A stretch of 55,638 nt of DNA from an uncultured Lachnospiraceae bacterium. Lineage in GTDB: Bacteria > Bacillota > Clostridia > Lachnospirales > Lachnospiraceae. A program made the position numbers and the translations under genes. This document shows positions 34,417 to 42,993 of this stretch, one piece after another (position 1 is the first letter of the stretch; every line of letters begins with the position of its first letter). The notes beneath the pieces were generated by a model that saw only the letters and a list, made by a program, of their open reading frames with translations, was not told where the DNA came from and did no database searches. The DNA lies in contig URRW01000015.1 in assembly GCA_900550285.1 (NCBI GenBank), positions 1 through 55,638 on the forward strand, read 5' to 3'.

Positions 34417-35358
34417 ATGAAGTATCTGGCAAAAAAGCTGGCAGGGTTTTTGATAACCCTGCTGGTTGTATCGTTTCTGGTATTTACGGCGTTTGCGGTA
34501 ATCCCGGGAAGCCCTGCGACCGCGATGCTGGGGACGCAGGCGACGCCGGAAAAGGTGGTGGCGCTGGAAGAGCAGCTGGGCTTAAACAAGCCCCTTTTGG
34601 AGCGGTTCGGGGAATGGGCGCTTGCCTTTGTGCAGGGAGATTTCGGCACATCCTACAGCTATCAGATGCCCGTCAGCGATATGATCATGGAAAAGATCCC
34701 GGTCACGCTTGCGCTTACGCTGATGGCGTTTGTGATCATGACGGCGGTTTCAGTCCCGCTGGGGATTTTCTGTGCGCGGCATGAGGGCAGCGCAATAGAC
34801 CGGATCATTCTGACGGTCAATCAGGTGATCATGTCGGTCCCTCCGTTTTTTTCGGGAATTTTGATCACGCTGCTGTTCGGGCTTGTGCTTCATCTGTTTA
34901 CGCCCGGCGGCTATGTGTCTTATACGGCAAGTCTGGGCGGCTTTCTGGGTTACCTGATCTTTCCGGCAATTTCCATCGCGCTTCCAAAGGCGGCGATGGC
35001 GGTAAAGCTTCTGCGCACCTCCGTATTGGAGCAGATGAAGCTGGACTATGTGCGCACGGCGTACAGCAGGGGCAACCGGACGAAGGCGGTGCTGTATCAT
35101 CATGTTTTAAAAAATGCCATGATCCCGGTCGTCACATTTCTGGGGATGGCGCTGGCTGACATGGTGGCGGGCAGCATCGTGGTGGAGCAGGTGTTCAATA
35201 TTCCGGGGCTTGGGCGGATCCTTCTGACCTCGATCTCGAACCGGGACTATCCGGTGGCACAGGCGATCATCGTATTTATTGCGTTTCTTGTTATTTTTAC
35301 AAATTTTCTGGCGGATCTGATCTATCAGAAGATGGATCCCAGAATTACACTGGACTAA
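34417..35358 (+). CDS. ABC transporter permease, DppB/OppB type
   Basis: This is the first permease of the peptide-type importer, with six predicted transmembrane helices in 313 residues. The N-terminal helix (LAGFLITLLVVSFLVFTAF) and PGSPATAMLG are typical of DppB. The coupling helix region is LLRTSVLEQMKLDYVRTAYS with RGNRTKAVLYHHVLKNA, the EAA-like loop that contacts the ATPases. It starts six bases after the binding-protein gene. Confidence 0.93.
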   Translation: MKYLAKKLAGFLITLLVVSFLVFTAFAVIPGSPATAMLGTQATPEKVVALEEQLGLNKPLLERFGEWALAFVQGDFGTSYSYQMPVSDMIMEKIPVTLALTLMAFVIMTAVSVPLGIFCARHEGSAIDRIILTVNQVIMSVPPFFSGILITLLFGLVLHLFTPGGYVSYTASLGGFLGYLIFPAISIALPKAAMAVKLLRTSVLEQMKLDYVRTAYSRGNRTKAVLYHHVLKNAMIPVVTFLGMALADMVAGSIVVEQVFNIPGLGRILLTSISNRDYPVAQAIIVFIAFLVIFTNFLADLIYQKMDPRITLD

Positions 35359-36168
35359 ATGACTATGAAGAAAAAGAAGAACAAAAACCTGATATGGGGC
35401 GGTGTGATCACCGGGGGAATGCTGGCGCTTATCGTGCTGGGATTTTTCTGGACGCCCTATGATCCTGAGGCGATGGACAGCGTATCAAAGCTGTCTGGCG
35501 TCTCATTTTCGCATCTGATGGGCTGCGACAATTTCGGCAGGGATATTTTCAGCCGGGTATTAAAGGGCGGCGGGACGACGCTTTTTGTGGCGCTTGGGAC
35601 GGTCGGCATCGGGACGGTATGCGGCGTTGTGATCGGCGCGTTTACCGGATATTTCGGCGGGATCGCGGATGAGATTTTAATGCGGATCAACGACGTTTTG
35701 TTTGCGTTCCCGAGCATCCTTTTGGCGCTGGTGTTTATCAGCCTTTCCGGCTATGGCACGGCAAACGTGATCCTTGCGCTGGGCGTCGCCTTTATCCCGA
35801 GCTTTGCAAGGATCGTGCGCAGCGAATTTATCCGCTGCAAAAACATGGACTATGTAAAAAGCGCGAAGCTTGCCGGAGCGGGTGACCTGCGGATCATGTT
35901 CGTGCATATCCTTCCGAACACTGCGCCGGTGCTTTTGTCTGCGGTAATGATCGGCTTTAACAACGCGGTGCTGGCGGAAGCCGGGATGAGCTATCTGGGC
36001 ATCGGCGTGCAGCCGCCGCAGGCGAGCCTTGGCAGGATGCTGTCGGAAGCCCAGACCTATCTGTTTTCCGCGCCGGGCTTCGCGCTGTTTCCGGGCATAT
36101 TCCTGATCCTTTTGGTATTGGGCTTTTCCCTGTTGGGAGAGGGCATCCGGGACAGGGGAAGGGAGTAA
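35359..36168 (+). CDS. ABC transporter permease, DppC/OppC type
   Basis: This is the second permease of the importer, 269 residues. It has an N-terminal helix after a Lys-rich start, then SHLMGCDNFGRDIFSRVLKG (DppC signature) and the coupling-loop segment MDYVKSAKLAGAG with HILPNTAPVLLS. The ATG abuts the dppB-like stop with no spacer; a second ATG two codons on is equally possible and neither has a strong RBS, so translation is probably coupled. Confidence 0.92.
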   Translation: MTMKKKKNKNLIWGGVITGGMLALIVLGFFWTPYDPEAMDSVSKLSGVSFSHLMGCDNFGRDIFSRVLKGGGTTLFVALGTVGIGTVCGVVIGAFTGYFGGIADEILMRINDVLFAFPSILLALVFISLSGYGTANVILALGVAFIPSFARIVRSEFIRCKNMDYVKSAKLAGAGDLRIMFVHILPNTAPVLLSAVMIGFNNAVLAEAGMSYLGIGVQPPQASLGRMLSEAQTYLFSAPGFALFPGIFLILLVLGFSLLGEGIRDRGRE

Positions 36169-36174
36169 GGGACG

Positions 36175-36984
36175 ATGTTGGATGTAATCGATTTAAGCAT
36201 TGAATTTCAGGATCATCTCGTGCCGGAGCGGGTGGTGCACCATGTAAACCTGCATATGGAGCCGGGCGAGATCGTGGGGCTTGTGGGCGAATCCGGCTCC
36301 GGAAAGTCCATGACCTCCCTTGCGGTGGCGGGGCTTTTGTCGCGCCACGATATGCGTAAAGAAGGAAAGATCCTGTTTGAAGGGACGGATCTGCTTTCCT
36401 GTGAGAGAAGCTATTTAAGAAGCCTTCAGGGCAATGAGATCTCGGTAATCTTTCAGGAGCCGATGACGTCCTTGAATCCGGTCTATAAGATCGGCTGGCA
36501 GGTGGAGGAGCCGCTGCGCATCCATCATCCGGAGCTTTCGGCAAAGGAGCGCCGGGAGCGGGCGGTTGCCCTGCTTGAAAAGGTGGAGCTGGAGGATGCC
36601 GAACGCATTTACCGTTCCTATCCCCATCAGCTTTCCGGCGGACAGCGCCAGCGGGTCATGATCGCGGCGGCGATGATCTGTGAGCCGAAGCTTCTGATCG
36701 CGGACGAGCCTACGACGGCGCTGGACGTGACGGTGCAGGCGCAGATCGTGAAGCTGTTAAAGCGGATCAATGAGGAAAAGCATACGGCGATCCTGTTTAT
36801 TTCCCATGATTTAAGCCTTGTGCGCCGGCTGTGCGGCAGGGTGGCGGTCATGCAGGGCGGCAGGATCGTGGAAAGCGGGCCGATACGGCAGATTTTTGAA
36901 GCGCCGCAGGAGGAATATACAAAGAAGCTGATCGCAGCGATCCCCAGATGCGAAAAGAAAAAGGAGGCGTCCGCCCATGGCTGA
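36175..36984 (+). CDS. ABC transporter ATP-binding protein, DppD/OppD type
   Basis: This is the first ATPase of the importer. Walker A GESGSGKSMTS is near residue 38, Q-loop VIFQEPMTSLNPVY, signature LSGGQRQRVMIAAAM, Walker B LLIADEPTTALDVT and H-loop FISHDLSLV. The C-terminal tail is short (269 residues in total; many DppD proteins are 320-340), so it lacks most of the oligopeptide C-terminal extension with its Cys cluster. It overlaps the next gene by eight bases. Confidence 0.93.
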   Translation: MLDVIDLSIEFQDHLVPERVVHHVNLHMEPGEIVGLVGESGSGKSMTSLAVAGLLSRHDMRKEGKILFEGTDLLSCERSYLRSLQGNEISVIFQEPMTSLNPVYKIGWQVEEPLRIHHPELSAKERRERAVALLEKVELEDAERIYRSYPHQLSGGQRQRVMIAAAMICEPKLLIADEPTTALDVTVQAQIVKLLKRINEEKHTAILFISHDLSLVRRLCGRVAVMQGGRIVESGPIRQIFEAPQEEYTKKLIAAIPRCEKKKEASAHG

Positions 36985-37729
36985 TGAAATTTTGAAGGTA
37001 GACCATGTGAGCATCGGATTTTCGGAAAAAAGACGGATGCCGTGGGAGAAGGCAAAGCGCACGGAGGTATTAAAGGACGTTTCCTTTTCCATGAAAAAGG
37101 GCGAGGTGCTGGCACTGGCAGGCGAATCGGGCTGCGGGAAAAGCACGCTGGCAAAGGTTATTTTAGGGCTGCAAAAGCCTGACGCCGGAACGGTGCAGCA
37201 TTTCGGAAACCGTCCGCAGATGGTATTTCAGGATCCCTACAGCTCGCTGAATCCGGCGAAGAGGATCGGCTGGATTTTGGAGGAGCCGTTAAAAAATATG
37301 GGCGGCATTCCGGCTAAGGAGCGCCGCAGGCAGGCGCTCGACATGTTAAAAAGGGTCGGGCTGGATGAAAAGCTCATAGACCGTTACCCGGATCAGCTTT
37401 CCGGCGGACAGCGCCAGAGAGTCTGCATCGGGGCAGCGCTGATGAGCAGACCGGGATTTTTAGTGGCGGACGAAGCGGTGTCGGCGCTGGATGTGACGGT
37501 GCAGGCGCAGATTTTAGGGCTGCTGGAAAAGCTGAAGGAAGAAATGGGGCTTTCCATTTTGTTCATTTCCCATGATATGCGCGTGATCTATCAAATCAGC
37601 GACCGGGTAATGATCATGCAGGGCGGCAGGATCGCAGAAAGCGGGCGTGTGGAGGAGGTCTATGCAAATCCGCAGGCGCCCTATACAAAAGAGCTGCTGG
37701 AAGCGGCGGGAATCGGAGAGGAACAGTAG
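36977..37729 (+). CDS. ABC transporter ATP-binding protein, DppF/OppF type
   Basis: This is the second ATPase of the importer, 250 residues. Walker A GESGCGKSTLAKV is near residue 54, Q-loop MVFQDPYSSLNPAK, signature LSGGQRQRVCIGAAL, Walker B FLVADEAVSALDVT and H-loop FISHDMRVI. RBS AAGGAGGCG lies in the end of the upstream gene. Like its partner it is short. The yqeG gene follows one base after the stop. Confidence 0.93.
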   Translation: MADEILKVDHVSIGFSEKRRMPWEKAKRTEVLKDVSFSMKKGEVLALAGESGCGKSTLAKVILGLQKPDAGTVQHFGNRPQMVFQDPYSSLNPAKRIGWILEEPLKNMGGIPAKERRRQALDMLKRVGLDEKLIDRYPDQLSGGQRQRVCIGAALMSRPGFLVADEAVSALDVTVQAQILGLLEKLKEEMGLSILFISHDMRVIYQISDRVMIMQGGRIAESGRVEEVYANPQAPYTKELLEAAGIGEEQ

Positions 37730-37730
37730 G

Positions 37731-38249
37731 ATGCTGGAACGTTTTTATCCTGATGAGACGGCGGATTCCGCCTATGACATCGACTATGAAGCATGGTACA
37801 AAAAAGGCTGCAGGGGACTGATCTATGACGTGGACAACACGCTCGTCCCCCACGGCGCGCCGGCGGACGACCGGGCAAAGCGCCTGTTTGGGAGACTCCA
37901 TGAAATCGGCTTTTCCGTCGTTCTTCTGTCCAACAATAAGGAGCCGCGGGTAAAAAGCTTTGCGGAGGATGTGCGCTATGCGGACTATATTTTTAAGGCG
38001 GATAAGCCGTCGGTAAAGGGCTACCGGGCAGCGATGGAGCGGATGGGGACAGACGAAAAAACGACCCTTTTTGTGGGCGACCAGTTGTTTACGGACGTGT
38101 GGGGCGCAAAGCGGACGGGCATCCACAGCATTTTGGTAAAGCCGATCCATCCCAAAGAGGAAATTCAGATCGTTTTGAAGAGACAACTGGAAAAAATTGT
38201 GTTATATTTCTATTATCGGAAGCGCTGCAGGGATGGCGCTGACCGTTGA
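37731..38249 (+). CDS. yqeG: YqeG family HAD-type phosphatase
   Basis: HAD phosphatase of the YqeG/GEP4 family, related to phosphatidylglycerophosphate phosphatases. HAD motif I is YDVDNTLVPHG (catalytic Asp pair near residue 34), motif II VVLLSNNKEPR, and motif III/IV KADKPSVKGY with LFVGDQLFTDVWGAKRTG. The family usually sits just before aroE in Firmicutes, as here. The ATG directly follows the ABC operon stop. Length 172. Confidence 0.9.
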   Translation: MLERFYPDETADSAYDIDYEAWYKKGCRGLIYDVDNTLVPHGAPADDRAKRLFGRLHEIGFSVVLLSNNKEPRVKSFAEDVRYADYIFKADKPSVKGYRAAMERMGTDEKTTLFVGDQLFTDVWGAKRTGIHSILVKPIHPKEEIQIVLKRQLEKIVLYFYYRKRCRDGADR

Positions 38250-38274
38250 TCAGAAAGGGAACGAGGAAAGTACG

Positions 38275-39159
38275 ATGGAAACAGGAGACAGGATCGGCGG
38301 CAGGACGAGGCTGTGCGGCCTGATCGGCAATCCGGTGGAGCATACCCTTTCGCCGCTGATCCACAATACGCTGGCGCTGGAATGTGGCTGCGATATGGCG
38401 TATGTGCCTTTTTTGGTGGAAAAGGGAAGCTTACAGGATGCGGTAAAGGGCGCTTATGCCTTAAATGTGCTGGGGATGAATGTGACCGTTCCGTATAAGA
38501 CGGAGGTGATCCCGTTTTTAAAAAGCATCGACCCGATGGCGGAGGCGATGGAATCGGTCAATACGCTCGTGCGGACAGAGGGCGGCTACCGCGGTTATAA
38601 TACGGATATGAGCGGGCTGTACCGGGCGATGCGCGAGGACGGGCTGGCGCTTTTGGGAGAGCGGATCGCCGTGATCGGGGCAGGAGGCGTCGGCAGGGCG
38701 GTCGCCTATCTGTGCGCCGCAAAGGGCGCAGGGCAGGTGGTGATCTTAAACCGCAGTCTGGATAAGGCAGAGGCAGTGGCGGCAGAGGTGTGTGCAAAGA
38801 CAAAAAGGGACGTGGTGCGTGCCCTGCCGCTTTCAGAGGCGGGAAACCTTCCGGGAAACGGCTGGCTTGCCATTCAGGCGACGAGCGTGGGGCTTTATCC
38901 GGACTGTGAGAAGGCAGCCGTGGAAGACAGGGCGTTTTATGAGAAGGTAAAGGCAGGCTATGACCTGATCTACCGGCCCGCCGAGACAAAATTTATGAAG
39001 CTCGTCAAAGAAACGGGCGCGCCCGCTTATAACGGGTTAAAGATGCTTTTATATCAGGGCGTGGAGGCTTTTGAACTTTGGAACGGAATAACCGTAAGCC
39101 CCGAACGGGCGCAGGAAGTATATGGGAAATTGAAAAGAGAACTGGAAGCAGGAAAGTGA
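38275..39159 (+). CDS. aroE: shikimate dehydrogenase AroE
   Basis: AroE reduces 3-dehydroshikimate to shikimate with NADPH. The N-terminal substrate pocket is GLIGNPVEHTLSPLIHN with the catalytic Lys in NVTVPYK. The NADP fold is VIGAGGVGRAVAYLC with NRSLDKA. The C-terminal GLKMLLYQGVEAFELW closes the active site. The ATG at 38275 has ACGAGGAAAG upstream, giving 294 residues. The next gene encodes the steps on either side of AroE. Confidence 0.94.
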   Translation: METGDRIGGRTRLCGLIGNPVEHTLSPLIHNTLALECGCDMAYVPFLVEKGSLQDAVKGAYALNVLGMNVTVPYKTEVIPFLKSIDPMAEAMESVNTLVRTEGGYRGYNTDMSGLYRAMREDGLALLGERIAVIGAGGVGRAVAYLCAAKGAGQVVILNRSLDKAEAVAAEVCAKTKRDVVRALPLSEAGNLPGNGWLAIQATSVGLYPDCEKAAVEDRAFYEKVKAGYDLIYRPAETKFMKLVKETGAPAYNGLKMLLYQGVEAFELWNGITVSPERAQEVYGKLKRELEAGK

Positions 39160-39170
39160 GGACGAGGAAC

Positions 39171-40436
39171 GTGGGAAATGTAGTACTGATCGGATTTATG
39201 GGATGCGGCAAAAGCAGCGTGGCGGTAAAGCTGTCTTACAGGATGAAGCGTCAGATGACGGATACGGACAAATGGATCGAAAAAAAGGAAGGTAAGACGG
39301 TAAAGGAGATTTTTGAGCAGGACGGGGAAGAGGCATTCCGCAGGATGGAGACGGAGTGCTTAAAGCAGTTGAAGGAAACCGCAAAGAATCAGATCATTTC
39401 GGTAGGCGGGGGCACGCCTGTGCGTGAGGAAAACAGGGCGCTGCTGAAGGAGATCGGAAAAGTCGTTTATCTGCGCGCGAAGGCGGAAACTTTGTGCGGG
39501 CGTTTAAAGGACGACACGCGCCGTCCGGTGCTGGCGGGAGAGGGCGAGCTGTCCGAGCGCATCGAGAAGCTTTTGGAGGAGAGAAAGGAAGCCTATGAAG
39601 CGGCGGCGGACCTGATCGTGGATGTGGACGACAAGCCCTTTGGACAGGTGCTTTTTGAAATTGAAAGGGGCGTGCGCCCGCCTTACCGCGCGCAGGGCGG
39701 CAATGACCAGACCGGCCGCTTTGGCGCAAAGGGCTTCGGAGAGGGCGGTTACCGCAGCGGCAGCCGCACGGGAGCAGGGTATCAGACGAGGTATCCTTTC
39801 GGACAAAGACTGATCAGGACGTACAGCAGCGCAGGGAACCCTGCGGACGCTTCCCAAAACGGGGAGGCTGCAGCGCAGAATGCGGCGGATAACGCAAGAC
39901 CCTACAGCATGCACAGGGAAAACGTGCAGAGCGCGCTGGAAATGCAGAACACGAGGGAGCAGGCGGCAGGCAGGACAGCGCAGGGAGAAAGGCAGCTGCG
40001 CAAGCTTCTTGTGATCAACGGGCCCAACATCAATTTTCTGGGCATCCGTGAGAAAGGCATTTACGGGACGCAGGATTATAACGATCTGCTGAACATGATC
40101 GCGGAAAAGGGCGTGGAATCCTACGCTGCGGTCACCGTATTCCAGAGCAACCACGAGGGCGCGATCATCGACCGGATCCAGGAGGCTTATTTTGACCGGA
40201 CGGAGGCGATCATTATCAATCCCGGCGCATACACCCATTACAGCTATGCGATCCGCGACGCGCTGGCAAGCGTTTCCGTGCCGAAGGTAGAGGTGCACAT
40301 TTCCAATATCATGGAGCGGGAGGAGTTCCGCAGGGTATCCGTAACCGCGCCGGTCTGCGATAAGCAGATTTACGGTCACGGGCTGGAAGGCTATCTGGAG
40401 GCAATCGACTTTGCGCTGGAAAAGCTGGGAGAATAA
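39171..40436 (+). CDS. aroKQ: fused shikimate kinase (AroK) - type II 3-dehydroquinate dehydratase (AroQ)
   Basis: Bifunctional shikimate-pathway protein. Residues 1-167 are a shikimate kinase: Walker A GFMGCGKSSVAV, DTDKWIE, ISVGGGTPVR and a lid with DDTRRPVL. Residues about 168-276 are a low-complexity Gly/Arg/Ala/Asn linker. Residues about 277-421 are a complete type II dehydroquinase: NGPNINFLGIREKGIYG with the catalytic Tyr, FQSNHEGAIIDRI, NPGAYTHYSYAIRDAL, and EVHISNIMEREEFR with the catalytic His. Start GTG after GACGAGGAAC, 421 residues. With AroE upstream, two genes supply three consecutive steps. The reading frame is unbroken through the linker. Confidence 0.93.
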   Translation: MGNVVLIGFMGCGKSSVAVKLSYRMKRQMTDTDKWIEKKEGKTVKEIFEQDGEEAFRRMETECLKQLKETAKNQIISVGGGTPVREENRALLKEIGKVVYLRAKAETLCGRLKDDTRRPVLAGEGELSERIEKLLEERKEAYEAAADLIVDVDDKPFGQVLFEIERGVRPPYRAQGGNDQTGRFGAKGFGEGGYRSGSRTGAGYQTRYPFGQRLIRTYSSAGNPADASQNGEAAAQNAADNARPYSMHRENVQSALEMQNTREQAAGRTAQGERQLRKLLVINGPNINFLGIREKGIYGTQDYNDLLNMIAEKGVESYAAVTVFQSNHEGAIIDRIQEAYFDRTEAIIINPGAYTHYSYAIRDALASVSVPKVEVHISNIMEREEFRRVSVTAPVCDKQIYGHGLEGYLEAIDFALEKLGE

Positions 40437-40470
40437 AATGCTGAGGGCATGACGGGAAAGGAAGAGGGAT

Positions 40471-41229
40471 ATGGAGAACAAAAGCGGGCTGAGCAGGATT
40501 TTGACGGCGATCATCGCAGCGGTGACGGCAGTTGTCTGCGTCCTGATTGTAACGTCTCAGTTTACAGGCTATAAAAAGACGGCAAACAGCATGGGGCTGA
40601 CGGCGACCGGTTCCGCCTCCTGCGATTTTGAATCGGATCTGATCGTGTGGAGGGGACGGTTTTCCGCATATGGCATGACGACCGGGGACGCCTACGGCGT
40701 GATTAAAAACGACGCGGAGATCGTAAAAAATTATCTGTTGGAAAAGGGCGTGACGGAGGAAGAGTTTGTGCTCAGCTCTGTCAGCATTTCGCCCCATTAC
40801 CGTTCGGAATACGACATAAACGGCGAATATGTGGGCGAGGTGGCGGACGGCTATGACTTGAACCAGCAGGTCACGATCACCTCCTCGGACATCGACAAGG
40901 TGGAAGGGATTTCGCGGGATATTTCGGAGCTGATCGAGTCGGGCGTGGAATTTACTTCGGACGCGCCGGAATATTATTACACCAAAATGGATGAGTTAAA
41001 GCTGGATCTGATCGAAAAGGCGACGGAGAATGCAAAGCAGAGGATCGACATTATGGCGGCAGGCTCCGGGAGCACGGCGGGAGAGCTTCTGACGGCGAAT
41101 CTGGGCGTATTCCAGATCACTGCGAAAAATTCCGGGCTGGGAGAGTACAGCTATGACGGGGCTTATGATGTGAGCTCCCGGTATAAGACGGCGTCCATTA
41201 CGGTACGGCTGAATTATAGTGTGGAATAA
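40471..41229 (+). CDS. SIMPL-domain (DUF541) exported protein
   Basis: A single N-terminal hydrophobic helix (about residues 10-30) acts as anchor or signal. The remainder is a SIMPL domain: VTATGSA-like GLTATGSASCDFESDLIVW, then LSSVSISPHY, YDLNQQVTITSSDIDKV, KATENAKQRIDIMAAGSG and the final ASITVRLNYSV. Family members are envelope proteins of unclear function. RBS GGAAGAGGGAT. A terminator follows. Confidence 0.87.
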   Translation: MENKSGLSRILTAIIAAVTAVVCVLIVTSQFTGYKKTANSMGLTATGSASCDFESDLIVWRGRFSAYGMTTGDAYGVIKNDAEIVKNYLLEKGVTEEEFVLSSVSISPHYRSEYDINGEYVGEVADGYDLNQQVTITSSDIDKVEGISRDISELIESGVEFTSDAPEYYYTKMDELKLDLIEKATENAKQRIDIMAAGSGSTAGELLTANLGVFQITAKNSGLGEYSYDGAYDVSSRYKTASITVRLNYSVE

Positions 41230-41274
41230 GGTAGAGAAAATACGCGAATTTTTTAAGTAAATAAGGTTAAGTGT

Positions 41275-41310
41275 AAGGTTCCTGAGAGGTTTCTTGGGAA
41301 CCTTTTATAT
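41275..41310 (+). terminator. intrinsic terminator after the SIMPL gene
   Basis: AAGGTTCC (41275-41282) pairs with GGAACCTT (41297-41304), followed by TTATATAG. The rest of the 246-base spacer up to 41475 is AT-rich and shows no gene. Confidence 0.7.
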
Positions 41311-41475
41311 AGAGATAATTTTATAAAATCCGCTGAATTTCTAATATGGCGATAAAATGTTTGAGAATGATATGTTTAACTGAAGGTTGAATAAAAAGCA
41401 ATCCATCTGTTCGCTTCTGAGACAGGCTGTATCGCGGTAAACTGAAGATACAAAATAGGAAAGGGGTCATGAGTT

Positions 41476-42291
41476 ATGACAATAAATGAGAACATTAAAA
41501 GTTTACGCTTACAGAAACGATTATCACAGGAATGCCTTGGTGAATTATTAGGAGTTTCAGCACAGGCAGTTTCCAAATGGGAAACAGGGACTACATTTCC
41601 GGATATTTCTTTATTACCCCTGATCGCAGATTGTTTTGGTGTGACGATTGATAGTCTGTTCGAGGGAATGCCGAAAAGAAGATTTTATGGATATGGAGGA
41701 AAAAGGCAGGAGTTATTTGCAATTTACGAAAGTAGTAAAGGGACAGATGAAGATTTTAAACGTGCTTTTGATGCTTACAGTGAAGTGATTTTAAGCGGTA
41801 AAGCCGGAGCAGAAGATTATCTTTATTTTGGAATGCTTCATAAGATACGGGCTTACCGTGATATAGAAAAAGCTCTTTATTACTATAGAAGATCGATAAA
41901 AGAGGGGAAAGATAAGCAAGATTTGCAATGGATGGCGGCGCATTAAACCCTTACTAATTTATTGGCGGATCTGGGGCGTATAGAAGAAGCTGTTGCACTT
42001 CGGCTTGCTCCGAAAGATGTGTATGTATTGACCGCAGCTGGAGATTTGTGTGCTAAGTTGGGGCGTCATGATGAGGCGATTGCGTATTGGGATAGCGTGC
42101 CGAAAGATTCTTCCAGTATTTCGCATCTTTTTGCGAAAGCCGAATTGCTTGCCGGTATCGGTAAAAAAGAAGGCGCGATTAAGCAGTATGAAGAAATTAT
42201 GGAATGGTTGGAAGTGCACGGATATAATATGGAATTGGAAAGTGTATATTCATGTCGTCGTATTGAGGAATTGAAAAGCAACGATGAATGA
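41476..42291 (+). pseudogene. XRE-family regulator with TPR-like domain, interrupted by an in-frame stop
   Basis: The first part is a helix-turn-helix XRE domain (LRLQKRLSQECLGELLGVSAQ and AVSKWETGTTFPDISLL). It continues into helical repeats and stops at TAA 41944-41946 after WMAAH. The same frame resumes at once with TLTNLLADLGRIEEAVALRL, LTAAGDLCAKLGRHDEAIAY and more TPR-like helices to 42291. An unbroken gene would give 271 residues. A single substitution in one codon (for example CAA, GAA or AAA to TAA) explains it. The remaining 156-residue product would keep the DNA-binding domain and could still act. AT-rich relative to its neighbours, suggesting transfer. Confidence 0.8.
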
Positions 42292-42421
42292 AAGAAGACA
42301 GCGTAAAGAGATGTCAGGAAAATAGAGGCGCAGTCATACAGTCTGATTGGACGGGTGCAACAGTGACTTTGGGGCATGCAGAAGATTAAAGTCATGTTGA
42401 AACTGGGAGTGCAAAATAAAA

Positions 42422-42473
42422 TTAAAAATGCCGTTGGAAAATTGAAAGACTAATTTTCCAACGGCATTTTTAA
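42422..42473. terminator. bidirectional terminator with 22-bp perfect stem
   Basis: Arms 42422-42443 and 42452-42473 are perfect complements (core AAATGCCGTTGGAAAATT) around an 8-base loop, with A/T-rich ends giving T-runs on both strands. It lies one base before the first KdpE-type box and insulates the potassium island. Confidence 0.85.
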
Positions 42474-42474
42474 T

Positions 42475-42538
42475 TTTATCCATTCTTAATCTGTTCCCCC
42501 AAATCCTAACCCCACCTTAAAAAAGAATGTGCTATTCT
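42475..42538 (+). promoter_or_regulatory. KdpE-type box and promoter, copy A
   Basis: The box TTTATCCATTCTTAATCT (42475-42492) is followed by 40 bases and then the -10 TATTCT (42533-42538). No -35 is present at the correct spacing, so an activator is expected. The 40-base gap and box match copies B and C. It drives the 64-residue membrane protein. Confidence 0.7.
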
Positions 42539-42562
42539 GGTAGCCGTAAGGAGGAATTTACG

Positions 42563-42757
42563 ATGAGATCTTTATTCAATTCAATTCATAAAATCGGGGA
42601 AAAATTTGACCGCAGGGCAGAGTACTTCGCATTTCATCATCCGCTGCTGGCATTCTGGGCGATGTTTCTAGGAATGCCGGTCCTGATCCTGACGGTGGTA
42701 TCCGTCGGAACAATGGCGATCGGATTTCCGGTTGCCATTCTGATGGGATGGTGCTGA
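42563..42757 (+). CDS. small membrane protein of the potassium island, unknown function
   Basis: A 64-residue protein with an amphipathic basic N-terminus (SLFNSIHKIGEKFDRRAEY) and one long or two short hydrophobic helices (about residues 26-62, containing LLAFWAMFLGMPVLILTVVS). It has a perfect AAGGAGG 8 bases before the ATG. It has its own activator-type promoter carrying the same box as kdp and ktr. The family was not recognised. Co-regulation suggests a role in potassium or osmotic response, possibly as a regulator of a transporter, but that is inference. Confidence 0.75.
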   Translation: MRSLFNSIHKIGEKFDRRAEYFAFHHPLLAFWAMFLGMPVLILTVVSVGTMAIGFPVAILMGWC

Positions 42758-42760
42758 GCT

Positions 42761-42824
42761 TTTACGCAATCTTAATTCCGTCCGTCACCTGTTAATCCCG
42801 TTTTTATCGGAATGGTGTTAGAAT
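42761..42824 (+). promoter_or_regulatory. KdpE-type box and kdp operon promoter, copy B
   Basis: The box TTTACGCAATCTTAATTC (42761-42778), a 40-base gap and -10 TAGAAT (42819-42824), with no -35. A further half-site-like GTTAATCCC occurs 20 bases after the CTTAATTCC element. It lies directly after the stop of the 64-residue gene and drives the kdp operon. Confidence 0.75.
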
Positions 42825-42849
42825 CATCAGGTAAAGGAGGAAAACGGAT

Positions 42850-42951
42850 ATGATGGATTTGATCATGCTGGCGGCGCTTGCCGGCTGCTTCGGGCTGGTA
42901 AAGCTGTTTGCAGACTTCTGCGAACGTCAGGTGGAACCGAAGGAACAATAA
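42850..42951 (+). CDS. 33-residue single-helix protein ahead of kdpF
   Basis: Tiny gene with strong RBS (AAAGGAGG) encoding MMDLIMLAALAGCFGLVKL and then a polar, Cys-containing tail ending KEQ. One transmembrane helix. It is the first gene of the kdp transcript, 42 bases before kdpF. Similar short proteins are seen before kdpF in other bacteria, but no function is known. It may be an extra Kdp-associated stabilising peptide. Confidence 0.7.
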   Translation: MMDLIMLAALAGCFGLVKLFADFCERQVEPKEQ

Positions 42952-42993
42952 GGAGAGAAACGCCGGAGCCAAAACGGCAAGGAGGACGGAAAA

